The notes beneath the pieces are model-generated. The model had not been told where the DNA came from. It did not search any database and saw only the letters and a list, made by a program, of their open reading frames with translations. DNA of 38,647 bases from JBNKDD01 sp050288085 (GTDB lineage: Bacteria > Chloroflexota > Anaerolineae > Aggregatilineales > UBA3940): the NCBI GenBank assembly GCA_050288085.1, contig JBNKDD010000017.1:1-38647 (forward strand), written 5' to 3'. Shown here in pieces: positions 23,292 to 30,921 of this stretch. The stretch's first letter is position 1; each line of letters opens with the position of its first letter. The position numbers were made by a program, and so were the translations under genes.

Positions 23292-24800
23292 ATGCCGTTG
23301 TCACACGCCGAAGCGGTTCAACTTGCCATTGATCTCGTAAACGCAGGCCGTCCGGCAGAGGCCGCCCCGCTTATCAGGTGGGTATTACAGGAAGACCCTA
23401 ACAACGCCACCGCCTGGGCCGTGCGTTCCTACCTGGTGCGCGAACAAGATGTCGATAAAGCGATTGACGCTGCCCGGCAGGTTTTACGGCTGCGCCCCGG
23501 CGATCCACACGCCCGCGCCTACCTGGAATATCTCCTGAGCGTCAGGCCCGACACCCGGGTTCATGAGCCGCATCAGATTATCGAGTCACCCATCTCCCAG
23601 ATTATCCCCCGCAAACGGCGCTCTACCTGGACCTGGACCGTCCCTCGCCTGATCGCTGTGGTGCTTGCCCTGGCCGGTGTGCTGCTGGGCATGTTCGGGC
23701 TGATCTGGTTATTGAATCACCCATCACCCGGCAGCGCCGATATCGCCGATCTGAATACGGGCGGAGAGCAGGGTACATCAGCAGCATCGATCGATATGCT
23801 TGTCCCAACTTTCCCCCCGCTCCCAACCCCGGTGATCGCTCTCCTGCCCACCGCGACCCCCACCTCGCTCCCCACCCCAACGCCGATCCCGACACCAACA
23901 ATTCTGCCGACTGTTGGAGCGGTGGACTACTCCGAGATGATCGAGGATTACCAGGAATTAATGGACGATACGGCCAACCGCTGGGATTATGACCTGGGCT
24001 TTACGTTTATCGATATGCGGACGGGTCAGGTGATCAGCATGAACGGTGATACCCGCTACCATGCGATGAGCACTTTCAAGGCTCCTCTAGCCGCTTTCTA
24101 TTACTCACTGCTCGAACAGGGCTTGATCGAGGAGCACGGGCGCGATCCAACCCGTATGCGGCACATGTTAGAAGACAGCGCCAATGCAGATACCACCTGC
24201 ATTTTTAAGCAGGTCGGCGGCATTGCTGCCTTCAACGATTGGCTGGCTACCCAGGGTTTCCGGCGTGAATATGATTTTGTGGTCAAATGGTCAGATTGGC
24301 CCTGTGAGGACGATGGCGGCTATTATGTCCCGGACCCGGATTATCGCTACAGCCAGGGTGATGACCTGCTGGGCTTACCGGGGAACAGTGAATTGTTATC
24401 CTGTCCGATTACCTCTGTCCCGTGTGACAAGGCTTTTACCTCTAACGACCTTGCCACTTTTTATGCGCGGCTGTATCGGGGTGAAGTCCTGAGTTGGGAG
24501 CGGCGCACCCAGATGATGATCTACATGCAGCGCGAAAACGGTGAGTCGGTTTTCCTCAATCACCTGCCGGATGGGCATAGAGCACAAATCTATGTGAAGG
24601 GCGGAGTCCACAAATCCGATTCCCTGTTCCGGGTAAATTTCTTCCACGAGGCGGGCATTATCGAGACAGAGTACGGGGCGTTTGTGCTGGTGGTCTTCAT
24701 GCAGCGTAACCCCGATTGGCCGGGAACCTGGCCCGTTTCGGAGATTGCAAAAATCAGCTACACCTATTTCACCGCTGCCCACAGCAATGATCCCAGGTAA
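23292..24800 (+). CDS. TPR-like plus membrane-tethered class A beta-lactamase-like protein (copy 2)
   Basis: 502 residues, paralogous to the gene immediately upstream. The N-terminal about 85 residues resemble TPR-like helical repeats ('AAPLIRWVLQEDPNNATAWA', 'ARQVLRLRPGDPHARAYLEY') and would be cytoplasmic. A trans-membrane helix at 119-141 and a Thr/Pro linker (about 175-215) lead to the serine-enzyme domain. Motifs are S260-T-F-K263, S296-A297-N298 in place of SDN, and K436-G437-G438 in place of KTG. Thus both copies keep SxxK, but the second and third motifs have drifted differently. The start ATG 23292 follows the upstream stop by 10 nt without a clear ribosome-binding site, suggesting coupling. 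A perfect palindrome follows the stop. Confidence 0.85.
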   Translation: MPLSHAEAVQLAIDLVNAGRPAEAAPLIRWVLQEDPNNATAWAVRSYLVREQDVDKAIDAARQVLRLRPGDPHARAYLEYLLSVRPDTRVHEPHQIIESPISQIIPRKRRSTWTWTVPRLIAVVLALAGVLLGMFGLIWLLNHPSPGSADIADLNTGGEQGTSAASIDMLVPTFPPLPTPVIALLPTATPTSLPTPTPIPTPTILPTVGAVDYSEMIEDYQELMDDTANRWDYDLGFTFIDMRTGQVISMNGDTRYHAMSTFKAPLAAFYYSLLEQGLIEEHGRDPTRMRHMLEDSANADTTCIFKQVGGIAAFNDWLATQGFRREYDFVVKWSDWPCEDDGGYYVPDPDYRYSQGDDLLGLPGNSELLSCPITSVPCDKAFTSNDLATFYARLYRGEVLSWERRTQMMIYMQRENGESVFLNHLPDGHRAQIYVKGGVHKSDSLFRVNFFHEAGIIETEYGAFVLVVFMQRNPDWPGTWPVSEIAKISYTYFTAAHSNDPR

Positions 24801-24804
24801 TTAC

Positions 24805-24834
24805 TGTAGGGGCGGATCTCAGATCCGCCCCTGC
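24805..24834. terminator. Perfect palindrome (family B type), likely bidirectional terminator
   Basis: AGGGGCGGATCT (24808-24819) and AGATCCGCCCCT (24821-24832) are perfect 12-bp arms around one base. It sits between convergent genes ending at 24800 and 24861, and carries the TGTAGGGG lead of family B. Confidence 0.65.
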
Positions 24835-24860
24835 TTTCAAGTGGATTAGCCGCTAACGTC

Positions 24861-26177
24861 TTATTCTCTGGCCGCCTCAACCATCGCCTTGATATTCTCC
24901 GCCTTGGCCTGGTCGAAGAACGCCCCATTGCTGATGATGAGGCCGCCGCCTTTGCCCGCCCCATCGATCACTTTCTTGACGTAGTCCCGCACATCTTCAG
25001 GCGTGCCTAAACTCAACATAGAGGACGACACATTGCCGATCAGGCAGGCGTTCTGCCCCAACGTTGCCTTGACCTCCATGATATCTGATTGGTCAACCAT
25101 CCAGGCTGTTGTGCCTTTCGGGATATCTTGAATAACTTCTAGACGTGTGTTCCAATACCCCTCAAGCGCCGGGAATGGGATGCAGCCATTAGCAATCAGG
25201 CCCAGCATGACCTGCTGAAGCGTAGGCCAGTAGAATTTCTTGAAATGCTCATCGGAGAGGAATCCATCCGCACCCTTATGCAGCGGCATGAAAATTAAGG
25301 GATTCCCGGTCTGGTGGAACGAGGCCACCCCCATCCCGATCATGATCGGTGTCAGGGCATCCAGGGCTGCCAGCAGCTTATCGGGCCGCCGGTAGATATC
25401 CAGCATGATCTCTTTGGTTCCGCGAAGGGTATCGCCGATCACGTCAAAGGGTGCTTTAGTAAACCCACCGAGGATCGTTGGATAGCCCAAAGTGATCAAC
25501 TCCCCATCGACGCCGCCCATTGCCCCCACCCACTTGAGGGCTTCGGCTCCGGCTTCAAACATTGCCTGGAAGGTGGCTTGAACCGGGGGAAGCCCAAAGG
25601 GTATGAAATTAAGAGCAAGGCCATACATCTCAAGGATGTTAGTCCAGGGTGGCAGCATCGCAAGGCCCTGCGCTGCGCCAAAAACGCGCGGCAGGTAGAA
25701 ATTCCTGAAGTAAAATGACGGGTCGGAGATCAGGAAATCATATTCATCCGGCTTCATGTATTCGCCTTCGATGTACTGGTAAGGGTGCTCCGGCGCAACC
25801 CCATGTCCCGGCCAGGCATACAATTTATAATCAAGAATCTCGTAGAATTTGCTTGGCCCAGGCGCATAAGCACCGATATGCATATCCGGCTCAAACTCCA
25901 GGATGAAGTCTTTAAAGGCTGAGGCGCATCGACCATAGTCAGTCATTGCCTCTTCCATGGTCATCCCGGCGTGGGCCCAGGGAAACATACCGGGAAGTAT
26001 AGTGACCGGCACCTGATCCGGTTCATTGAACTGAATGGCGTCCTTTATTCGGGTGAGGCTGGCCTTATACCTGGCTTCTGCCTCCGGGCTTTGGAACTGA
26101 ACGGCATTCCCCTCAGGGTCTTTGGGCGAAAGTAAATTTTGAAATGCTGCTTCCTGCTTCTCATTAGGTGGTACCAT
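24861..26177 (-). CDS. Uroporphyrinogen-decarboxylase-fold corrinoid methyltransferase
   Basis: 438 residues with a TIM-barrel URO-D fold. In this neighbourhood it is most likely a methyltransferase acting with the corrinoid protein encoded just upstream (MtaA/MtbA/CmuA/O-demethylase-type families share the fold). Recognisable blocks are 'GADGFLSDEHFKKFYWPTLQ' (about 302-321), 'ACLIGNVSSSMLSLGTPEDV' region (about 377) and a C-terminal 'GGGLIISNGAFFDQAKAENI' region. The His-x-Cys pair and the later Cys that bind zinc in MtaA/MtbA are not seen: the positions read 'PALEGYWNTRLE' and 'SNGAFF'. The ATG at 26192 directly abuts a GAGAGG; the ATG at 26177 has GGAG 9 nt upstream, so I chose 26177. The substrate is unknown. 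Confidence 0.85.
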   Translation of the reverse strand: MVPPNEKQEAAFQNLLSPKDPEGNAVQFQSPEAEARYKASLTRIKDAIQFNEPDQVPVTILPGMFPWAHAGMTMEEAMTDYGRCASAFKDFILEFEPDMHIGAYAPGPSKFYEILDYKLYAWPGHGVAPEHPYQYIEGEYMKPDEYDFLISDPSFYFRNFYLPRVFGAAQGLAMLPPWTNILEMYGLALNFIPFGLPPVQATFQAMFEAGAEALKWVGAMGGVDGELITLGYPTILGGFTKAPFDVIGDTLRGTKEIMLDIYRRPDKLLAALDALTPIMIGMGVASFHQTGNPLIFMPLHKGADGFLSDEHFKKFYWPTLQQVMLGLIANGCIPFPALEGYWNTRLEVIQDIPKGTTAWMVDQSDIMEVKATLGQNACLIGNVSSSMLSLGTPEDVRDYVKKVIDGAGKGGGLIISNGAFFDQAKAENIKAMVEAARE

Positions 26178-26197
26178 TTTTGTTGTCTCCATCCTCT

Positions 26198-26824
26198 CTA
26201 TTTAACGCCGACCCACTGCTTTGCCAGGTTGACGGCAGCCATTGCATCGCGGCCAAAGGCATCAGCCCCGGTGAATGCCCGGACCTGCTCATCGATCTGT
26301 CCGCCGCCGATCATAACCTTTACGTCCAGCCCGGCAGCCTGTAAGGCTTCTACGGTGGCCTTCATCGGGTCAAAGGCCAGTGTCAGGAAACCACTCAGCC
26401 CGACAATCCCCGCCCCGGTCTCCTCGACCGCCTCTACAAACCGGGCCGGTGGTACGTCCACACCGAGATCGGTCACTTCAAAGCCGTTGATGTCTAGCAT
26501 GAAGGCGACGATGTCTTTAGCGATATCGTGAATATCCCCCTCCACCGTGCCTAATACAATCTTCCCCAGTTTTTCAACCGCCGCGTCTTCGGCCATCATC
26601 GGTTTTACCTGCGCGGTGATCTCCTTGAGCATTTCTCCGGCCAGGATCAGTTCCGGCACAAAACAATCCCCGGCCTCAAACCGCTCACCGATTACTTCCA
26701 TTGCTTTCCGGCAGGCTTCCAGTACATCTAATGGGGATGCCCCACCTGACAACATATCCTGAGTAATTGTGAGCGCATCATCTTCGCGCATCTCAGTGAT
26801 GGCGTCAATTAACTGTTGTGACAT
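26198..26824 (-). CDS. Corrinoid (B12-binding) methyl-carrier protein 1
   Basis: 208 residues, MtbC/MtvC-like: an N-terminal helical cap (about 1-85) and a cobalamin-binding Rossmann domain. The lower-ligand His is H99 in 'EGDIHDIAKDIVAFML'. The family motif is D-x-H-x-x-G; here the Gly is Ala. Later blocks 'VTDLGVDVPPARFVEA', 'GIVGLSGFLTLAFDPMK' and 'IGGGQIDEQV' are typical. The ATG at 26824 has AAAGGA 8 nt upstream. The methyltransferase gene follows within about 5-20 nt, so they are probably co-translated. The 243-nt leader ahead of it contains paired hairpins. Confidence 0.93.
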   Translation of the reverse strand: MSQQLIDAITEMREDDALTITQDMLSGGASPLDVLEACRKAMEVIGERFEAGDCFVPELILAGEMLKEITAQVKPMMAEDAAVEKLGKIVLGTVEGDIHDIAKDIVAFMLDINGFEVTDLGVDVPPARFVEAVEETGAGIVGLSGFLTLAFDPMKATVEALQAAGLDVKVMIGGGQIDEQVRAFTGADAFGRDAMAAVNLAKQWVGVK

Positions 26825-26863
26825 GCTTGCATCCTTTATGTTTTTTTAATGGATTCAGGAGTT

Positions 26864-26977
26864 ATGCAGCTAAGTGTGGAGAGGCTGTAACGTTTCACCT
26901 TTTGGCTTGATGGGGTTTTGAGCGGTGAAAGCTGCATAAATCTTATGAGAGTTGATGGCCTTGCAGACTGAGCCATC
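26864..26977 (-). other. Structured leader upstream of the corrinoid protein 1 gene
   Basis: Part of the 243-nt gap between the corrinoid activator and carrier 1. A long-range stem pairs ATGCAGC (26864-26870) with GCTGCAT (26931-26937); inside it TTTCACC (26893-26899) pairs with GGTGAAA (26924-26930). A separate hairpin pairs GATGGC (26954-26959) with GCCATC (26972-26977). No poly-U terminator follows. I do not recognise a cobalamin riboswitch B12 box. Confidence 0.5.
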
Positions 26978-27067
26978 AGCGTCTTATTGAGGTTAAATCT
27001 ATTGCCTTAACTTTGACGGCCTCCTTTCTCTAGGATCATCCGCAGGGACACAGCCTGGTAGATTCGT

Positions 27068-28918
27068 TTATTCTTCGGAATGTTTTGGCTTTAGATTTTG
27101 CTCTAGTGCCCCATCCTCAGGAAACAGCATACCGAGGGCGAAAAGACGGCTGAACCTGGGGTAGGTAGTCAGCTCGATGTAATGGGTCGCTTGTGCAATG
27201 CGGCTTGCACGTTCTCGCTCCCTGCGAGAGATAAGCGCCCATTTTGCCCCAACGGCTGCTGCATTTCCGACTTGTTTGTAAACCGCGTTGGGGTACCGGG
27301 GCAGCAGCCCGGTATCCAATGTGCTCTCGATATTCAGAAATGAGCCAAATGCACCGGCAATGATCACTTCCTGAACATCTTCCGGGGCGGTGTCTGTAGC
27401 TTCCAGCAGCACATCCAACCCGGCCCGGATCGCCCCTTTAGCAAGCTGTATCTCGTTGACATCCTCCTGGCTGATGGTGATGTCACGTCCGCTGCCGCTT
27501 TGGTCAGCCGGGGCAAGCAGAAGTTCTGGCCCAAATCGCCCCAGCCTGATCCGGTCATTATCCTTGGCAAACCGGCCCCGCTTGTTGATCAGATTCCAGC
27601 GTCGCAGCTCGGCCATCACATCAACGATCCCGGAACCGCATAACCCGACCGGCTGGGCCTGGTCAATCGTCTTTAACTGGAGCCCGGTATCGAGCAGCTT
27701 TACCGCTTCGATGGCCCCGGAAGCAGCCCGCATCCCATCGCTGATATGAGCGCCCTCGAAGGCCGGGCCGGATGCGCAGGAAACAGACGAGAGGAATCCC
27801 ATGCCGGGTTTGACCAACGATACCTCGGTGTTAGTTCCAATGTCAATGCCAAGCGTAATATGATCGACCCGATCCATGTCACTGGCTAAGACCATCGCCA
27901 CATGATCCCCGCCTACAAAGCCGCCGATACACGGCAGGATGTGAACATACGCACCGGGAGCCGTATCCAACCCCAGGTCGCGGGCCTTGACATCCATGCC
28001 GTTGCTGTTGGCCGAAACGTAGGGTGCAGACACCAATTGATCGGTGGGGAGCTCTAGCAATAAGTGCGTCATAGCTGTGTTGCCGACGATACAAACATCG
28101 GCGACCTGCTGACGTTCTATATCCACTCCGGCTTGCTGGATCATCTCACCGAGCAAACTGTCCAGCGTCTCGTGGATCAGATCGGCCAGCACTTTCGCGC
28201 CATCATTGCGGCGGGCGTAGTTCAACCGGCTGATCACATCCTCGCCGTATCCAATCTGTGGGTTGAGCGTCCCGGCAGAAGCCAGTTCTTCCCCGGTTTC
28301 CAGGTTTAACAAAAAAGCCGCGATCTTGGTCGTCCCCAGATCGACCGCCATCCCAACCGGTGGGCGGCCATAAGGCGCAATCCCGACGATCTCGTCCCCA
28401 CGAACGTAGACGGACATCCGCCATTGATAGCTGCGAGCCTGGGGCGATGTCTGCCTGATTACGGCGGGGTCAGCATAGAGGTGGGGGACGGCAATCGCCG
28501 CGCTGATGCGTTCGATATCCGAAATTGGATTCTTCAGGTCGGGCGGCGATACCTCAATGGGGTGAGCGGCGATCAGTGGATCAACCGGAACGCCGGAAAT
28601 ATTGCTTTCGATTTGCAACCTGGAATTAGTCAGTAATGAACTGTTAGATACATGAACCCGGACATCGCTTTCAGCATAGGTACAGCAGGCCAGCCGCTCC
28701 CCGTTAGCGAGCTCTAATCCGGTCAGGATGAATTCTTCGGCGGGATCAGGAGGCGTTACGCTGCCGGTCAGGACGCGAATCCGGCACTGTCCGCAGTTAC
28801 CGCCCCCCCCACAGATAGATGTCAGCCCGACACCGGCCTGCCGGGCAGCATCCAGCAGGCTGTCATCGTCGGAAACGGTGACGCGTTTGCCGATAGGCTG
28901 GAAATCTATCTCATGCAT
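27068..28918 (-). CDS. Reductive activator of corrinoid proteins (2Fe-2S + ASKHA/DUF4445)
   Basis: 616 residues from this start. An N-terminal plant-type ferredoxin domain has C36, C42, C45 and C78. A middle linker follows, then a large actin-like ATPase domain beginning 'GMAVDLGTTKIAAFLLNL' (about 195). Related proteins (RACo, RamA-type activators) use ATP to re-reduce inactive Co(II) corrinoid to Co(I). The later glycine-rich blocks 'CIGGFVGGDHVAM', 'GIDIGTNTEVSLV', 'GLCGSGIVDVMAEL' and 'IIAGAFGSFLNIE' are all in place. An earlier ATG at 28942 overlaps the DUF1638 gene by 32 nt; the ATG at 28918 starts right at the ferredoxin fold and overlaps its stop by 8 nt (ATGCATGA). Neither has a strong ribosome-binding site, so coupling is likely. 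Confidence 0.9.
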   Translation of the reverse strand: MHEIDFQPIGKRVTVSDDDSLLDAARQAGVGLTSICGGGGNCGQCRIRVLTGSVTPPDPAEEFILTGLELANGERLACCTYAESDVRVHVSNSSLLTNSRLQIESNISGVPVDPLIAAHPIEVSPPDLKNPISDIERISAAIAVPHLYADPAVIRQTSPQARSYQWRMSVYVRGDEIVGIAPYGRPPVGMAVDLGTTKIAAFLLNLETGEELASAGTLNPQIGYGEDVISRLNYARRNDGAKVLADLIHETLDSLLGEMIQQAGVDIERQQVADVCIVGNTAMTHLLLELPTDQLVSAPYVSANSNGMDVKARDLGLDTAPGAYVHILPCIGGFVGGDHVAMVLASDMDRVDHITLGIDIGTNTEVSLVKPGMGFLSSVSCASGPAFEGAHISDGMRAASGAIEAVKLLDTGLQLKTIDQAQPVGLCGSGIVDVMAELRRWNLINKRGRFAKDNDRIRLGRFGPELLLAPADQSGSGRDITISQEDVNEIQLAKGAIRAGLDVLLEATDTAPEDVQEVIIAGAFGSFLNIESTLDTGLLPRYPNAVYKQVGNAAAVGAKWALISRRERERASRIAQATHYIELTTYPRFSRLFALGMLFPEDGALEQNLKPKHSEE

Positions 28919-29582
28919 GGGCAGCTGCTTTGAAGTCGGCATACATGATCGTTTGCCCCGGCGAGGCTATAACAAAGTCGCTGTCCCAGGGGCCGAAAAG
29001 CATTTTCTTGATCAGTTTATTTGATCCCATCACTTCCTCATATTGGAGCGAAAACTGGTCGGCTACCCGGCGGGCATATTTCTGATAGCGACTCTGATCA
29101 GCCGTCCCGGTGTTGATATAGATCAATCGCTTATAATGCCTGAACATGACGTCCATAATGCGTTTAGCCTGCATTTTCCTGAACTGGTCAACCGCGCGGT
29201 TATACTCATCAAGGATGGTGTCATTGACTTCGATCCACCCCTTGGTCAGGTAATAGGTCCCTGGTTCCTGGCCTGTCTGCTGCTTATAGGCCGAGTTGGA
29301 ACCCAGAAAGATCGCAATACAATCGTCTACTCGCGGAACAACCAGGGTGCAGTCACTAGCCGTTAAGCCCACCACCGCCATTGAGCACAAACCGTAACCG
29401 AGGATAACGGTATCGACTTCTTGACCGGCTCTCTCAATGGCTTGTTGTAAGGTTCCCTTGAGATCATCGGGTCTGAGATGGAGGCCAAAATCCAGCACCT
29501 CGTAGGATATTTCAGATGATAGTAGGGGAAGTATCTCTTCGATGACGGTAGCGCAGGCGATTACTCTGGTTTTACCGGGCAT
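28911..29582 (-). CDS. DUF1638-family protein
   Basis: 223 residues, recognised as DUF1638-like from 'VIACATVIEEI' (C10), 'ILGYGLCSMAVVGL' (C66), 'VVPRVDDCIAIFLGS' (C88) and 'TYYLTKGWIEV'. The function of the family is not established to my knowledge; genes of this kind often occur near corrinoid methyltransferase genes (recalled, not checked). Three conserved-looking Cys residues could bind metal. It is the first gene of the minus-strand corrinoid operon and overlaps the activator gene, implying a role in the same process, such as methyl transfer, corrinoid handling or thiol acceptor chemistry (inference). Confidence 0.78.
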   Translation of the reverse strand: MPGKTRVIACATVIEEILPLLSSEISYEVLDFGLHLRPDDLKGTLQQAIERAGQEVDTVILGYGLCSMAVVGLTASDCTLVVPRVDDCIAIFLGSNSAYKQQTGQEPGTYYLTKGWIEVNDTILDEYNRAVDQFRKMQAKRIMDVMFRHYKRLIYINTGTADQSRYQKYARRVADQFSLQYEEVMGSNKLIKKMLFGPWDSDFVIASPGQTIMYADFKAAAHA

Positions 29583-29602
29583 TCACTTGTCTCTTTAGTA
29601 CC

Positions 29603-29663
29603 TGCCCCCTGCCACCCTTGCCAGGGGCGAACACCATAGGTGGAACATCACGGGAAGGGGGCA
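29603..29663. repeat. Divergent family A-like repeat, copy 6
   Basis: The outer stem TGCCCCCT (29603-29610) pairs perfectly with AGGGGGCA (29656-29663). Inner stems are shorter (CCCTTGCCAGGGG; CACC-ATA-GGTG) than in copies 1-5. It lies just upstream of the DUF1638 gene, outside the nuo operon. Confidence 0.5.
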
Positions 29664-30103
29664 AAGGTGAAAAGCTCAGAACCTTACTTTATGCTGTACT
29701 TAGGCACAACTATTTTGCCTGACTTGCAAATTAATCTGTGTAAGTGATATTTTATCTTTAAAGTTTCATCTGGCTGTACTTAAATCTGGGCGGATTGAGA
29801 GCTACATGGCATATAACAATAATTTGATTTATATGTGTCTTATTTTATATACTTATATAGGGAAGTTGACCACAATTATAAACTTGTATAGGTAGGCGGT
29901 CAAGCCGTTTGACTTATTGAAGAGGTACGAATAATATCCTGGGCAAATGATTTTAGTATCTATCCGTAAATTAAAAATATCGTTCGGGCGAGATGTATCC
30001 CGCCTTACGGTGATTTTTTATGGAAAGGCCCTTAGATCAAATGGCCCGACTATACAGGAAATAGCTTTCGCAACTTCCACATAATTAGTTAGAGTTATCT
30101 TTA
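29664..30103. promoter_or_regulatory. AT-rich divergent regulatory region of the corrinoid locus
   Basis: 440 nt with no gene. Two direct-repeat pairs stand out. ACTTATATAGG (29851-29861) and ACTTGTATAGG (29882-29892) are 10/11 identical and 31 nt apart start to start (about three helical turns). GCTGTACTTA occurs at 29693-29702 and 29773-29782 (80 nt apart). A possible minus-strand promoter is TTGTGG (29875-29870) and TATATA (29851-29846), with an 18-nt spacer that contains the first ACTTATATAGG. These are candidate operators for the GntR regulator encoded at 30104. Confidence 0.45.
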
Positions 30104-30877
30104 ATGACTAAGCAAGATCAGGTAAATGACGACCTTCAAGATAATATTGACCGCGAGGCTTACGAACCGGCCTATTCCCAATTAGCCGGTATTATTCGGC
30201 GGCAGATAGCCACAGGGATGTTCCGTCCGGGTGATCAATTACCGTCTGAGGCCCAACTCTGCCGCCGGTATGATGTCAGCCCGATGACCGTTCGGCGCTC
30301 GATCAATCTGCTGGCCGATGAGGGCGTGGTCAACACCGCCCAGGGACGCGGGACTTTTGTTAAGCCTCTGGAATTGGGAACGGCCAATTTCGATCTGCAT
30401 GAACTACAAGACTTATTCGGCGATGGGACGGCAACGGACGTTAAACTCCTTGAAGTGCGCATCGTCGCTGCTGATGAACGGACGGCCACCAAGCTCTGCC
30501 TGAAAGTCGGGCAGAACGTGGTCTATATCCGGCGTCTTCTTCTCAAAGACAATGAACCGGTCTTCTATCATAGGACCTATGTGGTTTACGATCCCAGGCT
30601 TCCCATCGTCGAAGCAGAGATGGACGTGACTTCATTACAGGGGCTGTTTTCGAATAGCAGCAATACCTTGCTTAAATACGGGGAATTAAGCATAAGTGCA
30701 ACCCTGATGAATGAGGAAGAAGGTAAGATACTGGATAGTCCACTTCCGGCAGCGGCATTTTATCTGGGGCATCTCTTTTATGATTTCAATAACCGGCCAA
30801 TTAGCTGGGGATGGTTTATCTTTCGGAATGACCAGATGCAGTTTACGACGACAGTGGGGCTGGATATCTCAACCTGA
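30104..30877 (+). CDS. GntR-family transcriptional regulator with UTRA domain (HutC type)
   Basis: 257 residues. A winged-helix DNA-binding domain spans about 20-88 ('YSQLAGIIRRQIATGMFRPG', 'LCRRYDVSPMTVRRSINLLA', 'GVVNTAQGRGTFV'). A UTRA effector domain follows at about 105-250 ('VYIRRLLLKDNEPVFYHRTY'), which binds a small molecule that changes DNA affinity. Divergence from the corrinoid operon and adjacency to a second corrinoid protein suggest that it senses the methylated substrate or a product (inference). No strong ribosome-binding site precedes ATG 30104. The C-terminus 'QFTTTVGL' is typical of complete UTRA proteins. Confidence 0.92.
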   Translation: MTKQDQVNDDLQDNIDREAYEPAYSQLAGIIRRQIATGMFRPGDQLPSEAQLCRRYDVSPMTVRRSINLLADEGVVNTAQGRGTFVKPLELGTANFDLHELQDLFGDGTATDVKLLEVRIVAADERTATKLCLKVGQNVVYIRRLLLKDNEPVFYHRTYVVYDPRLPIVEAEMDVTSLQGLFSNSSNTLLKYGELSISATLMNEEEGKILDSPLPAAAFYLGHLFYDFNNRPISWGWFIFRNDQMQFTTTVGLDIST

Positions 30878-30921
30878 CTGCTATCGGCACTTCACCCCAA
30901 TAATAAAGTCAAGGAACAGCT

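Noticed and set aside
22163..24800. Antibiotic-resistance beta-lactamases
   Set aside because: SxxK is present, but KTG is replaced and no omega-loop Glu motif is clear, so resistance cannot be claimed.
26825..27067. Cobalamin riboswitch ahead of carrier 1
   Set aside because: Expected for B12 genes, but I could not find the B12-box consensus; kept only as an unnamed structured leader.
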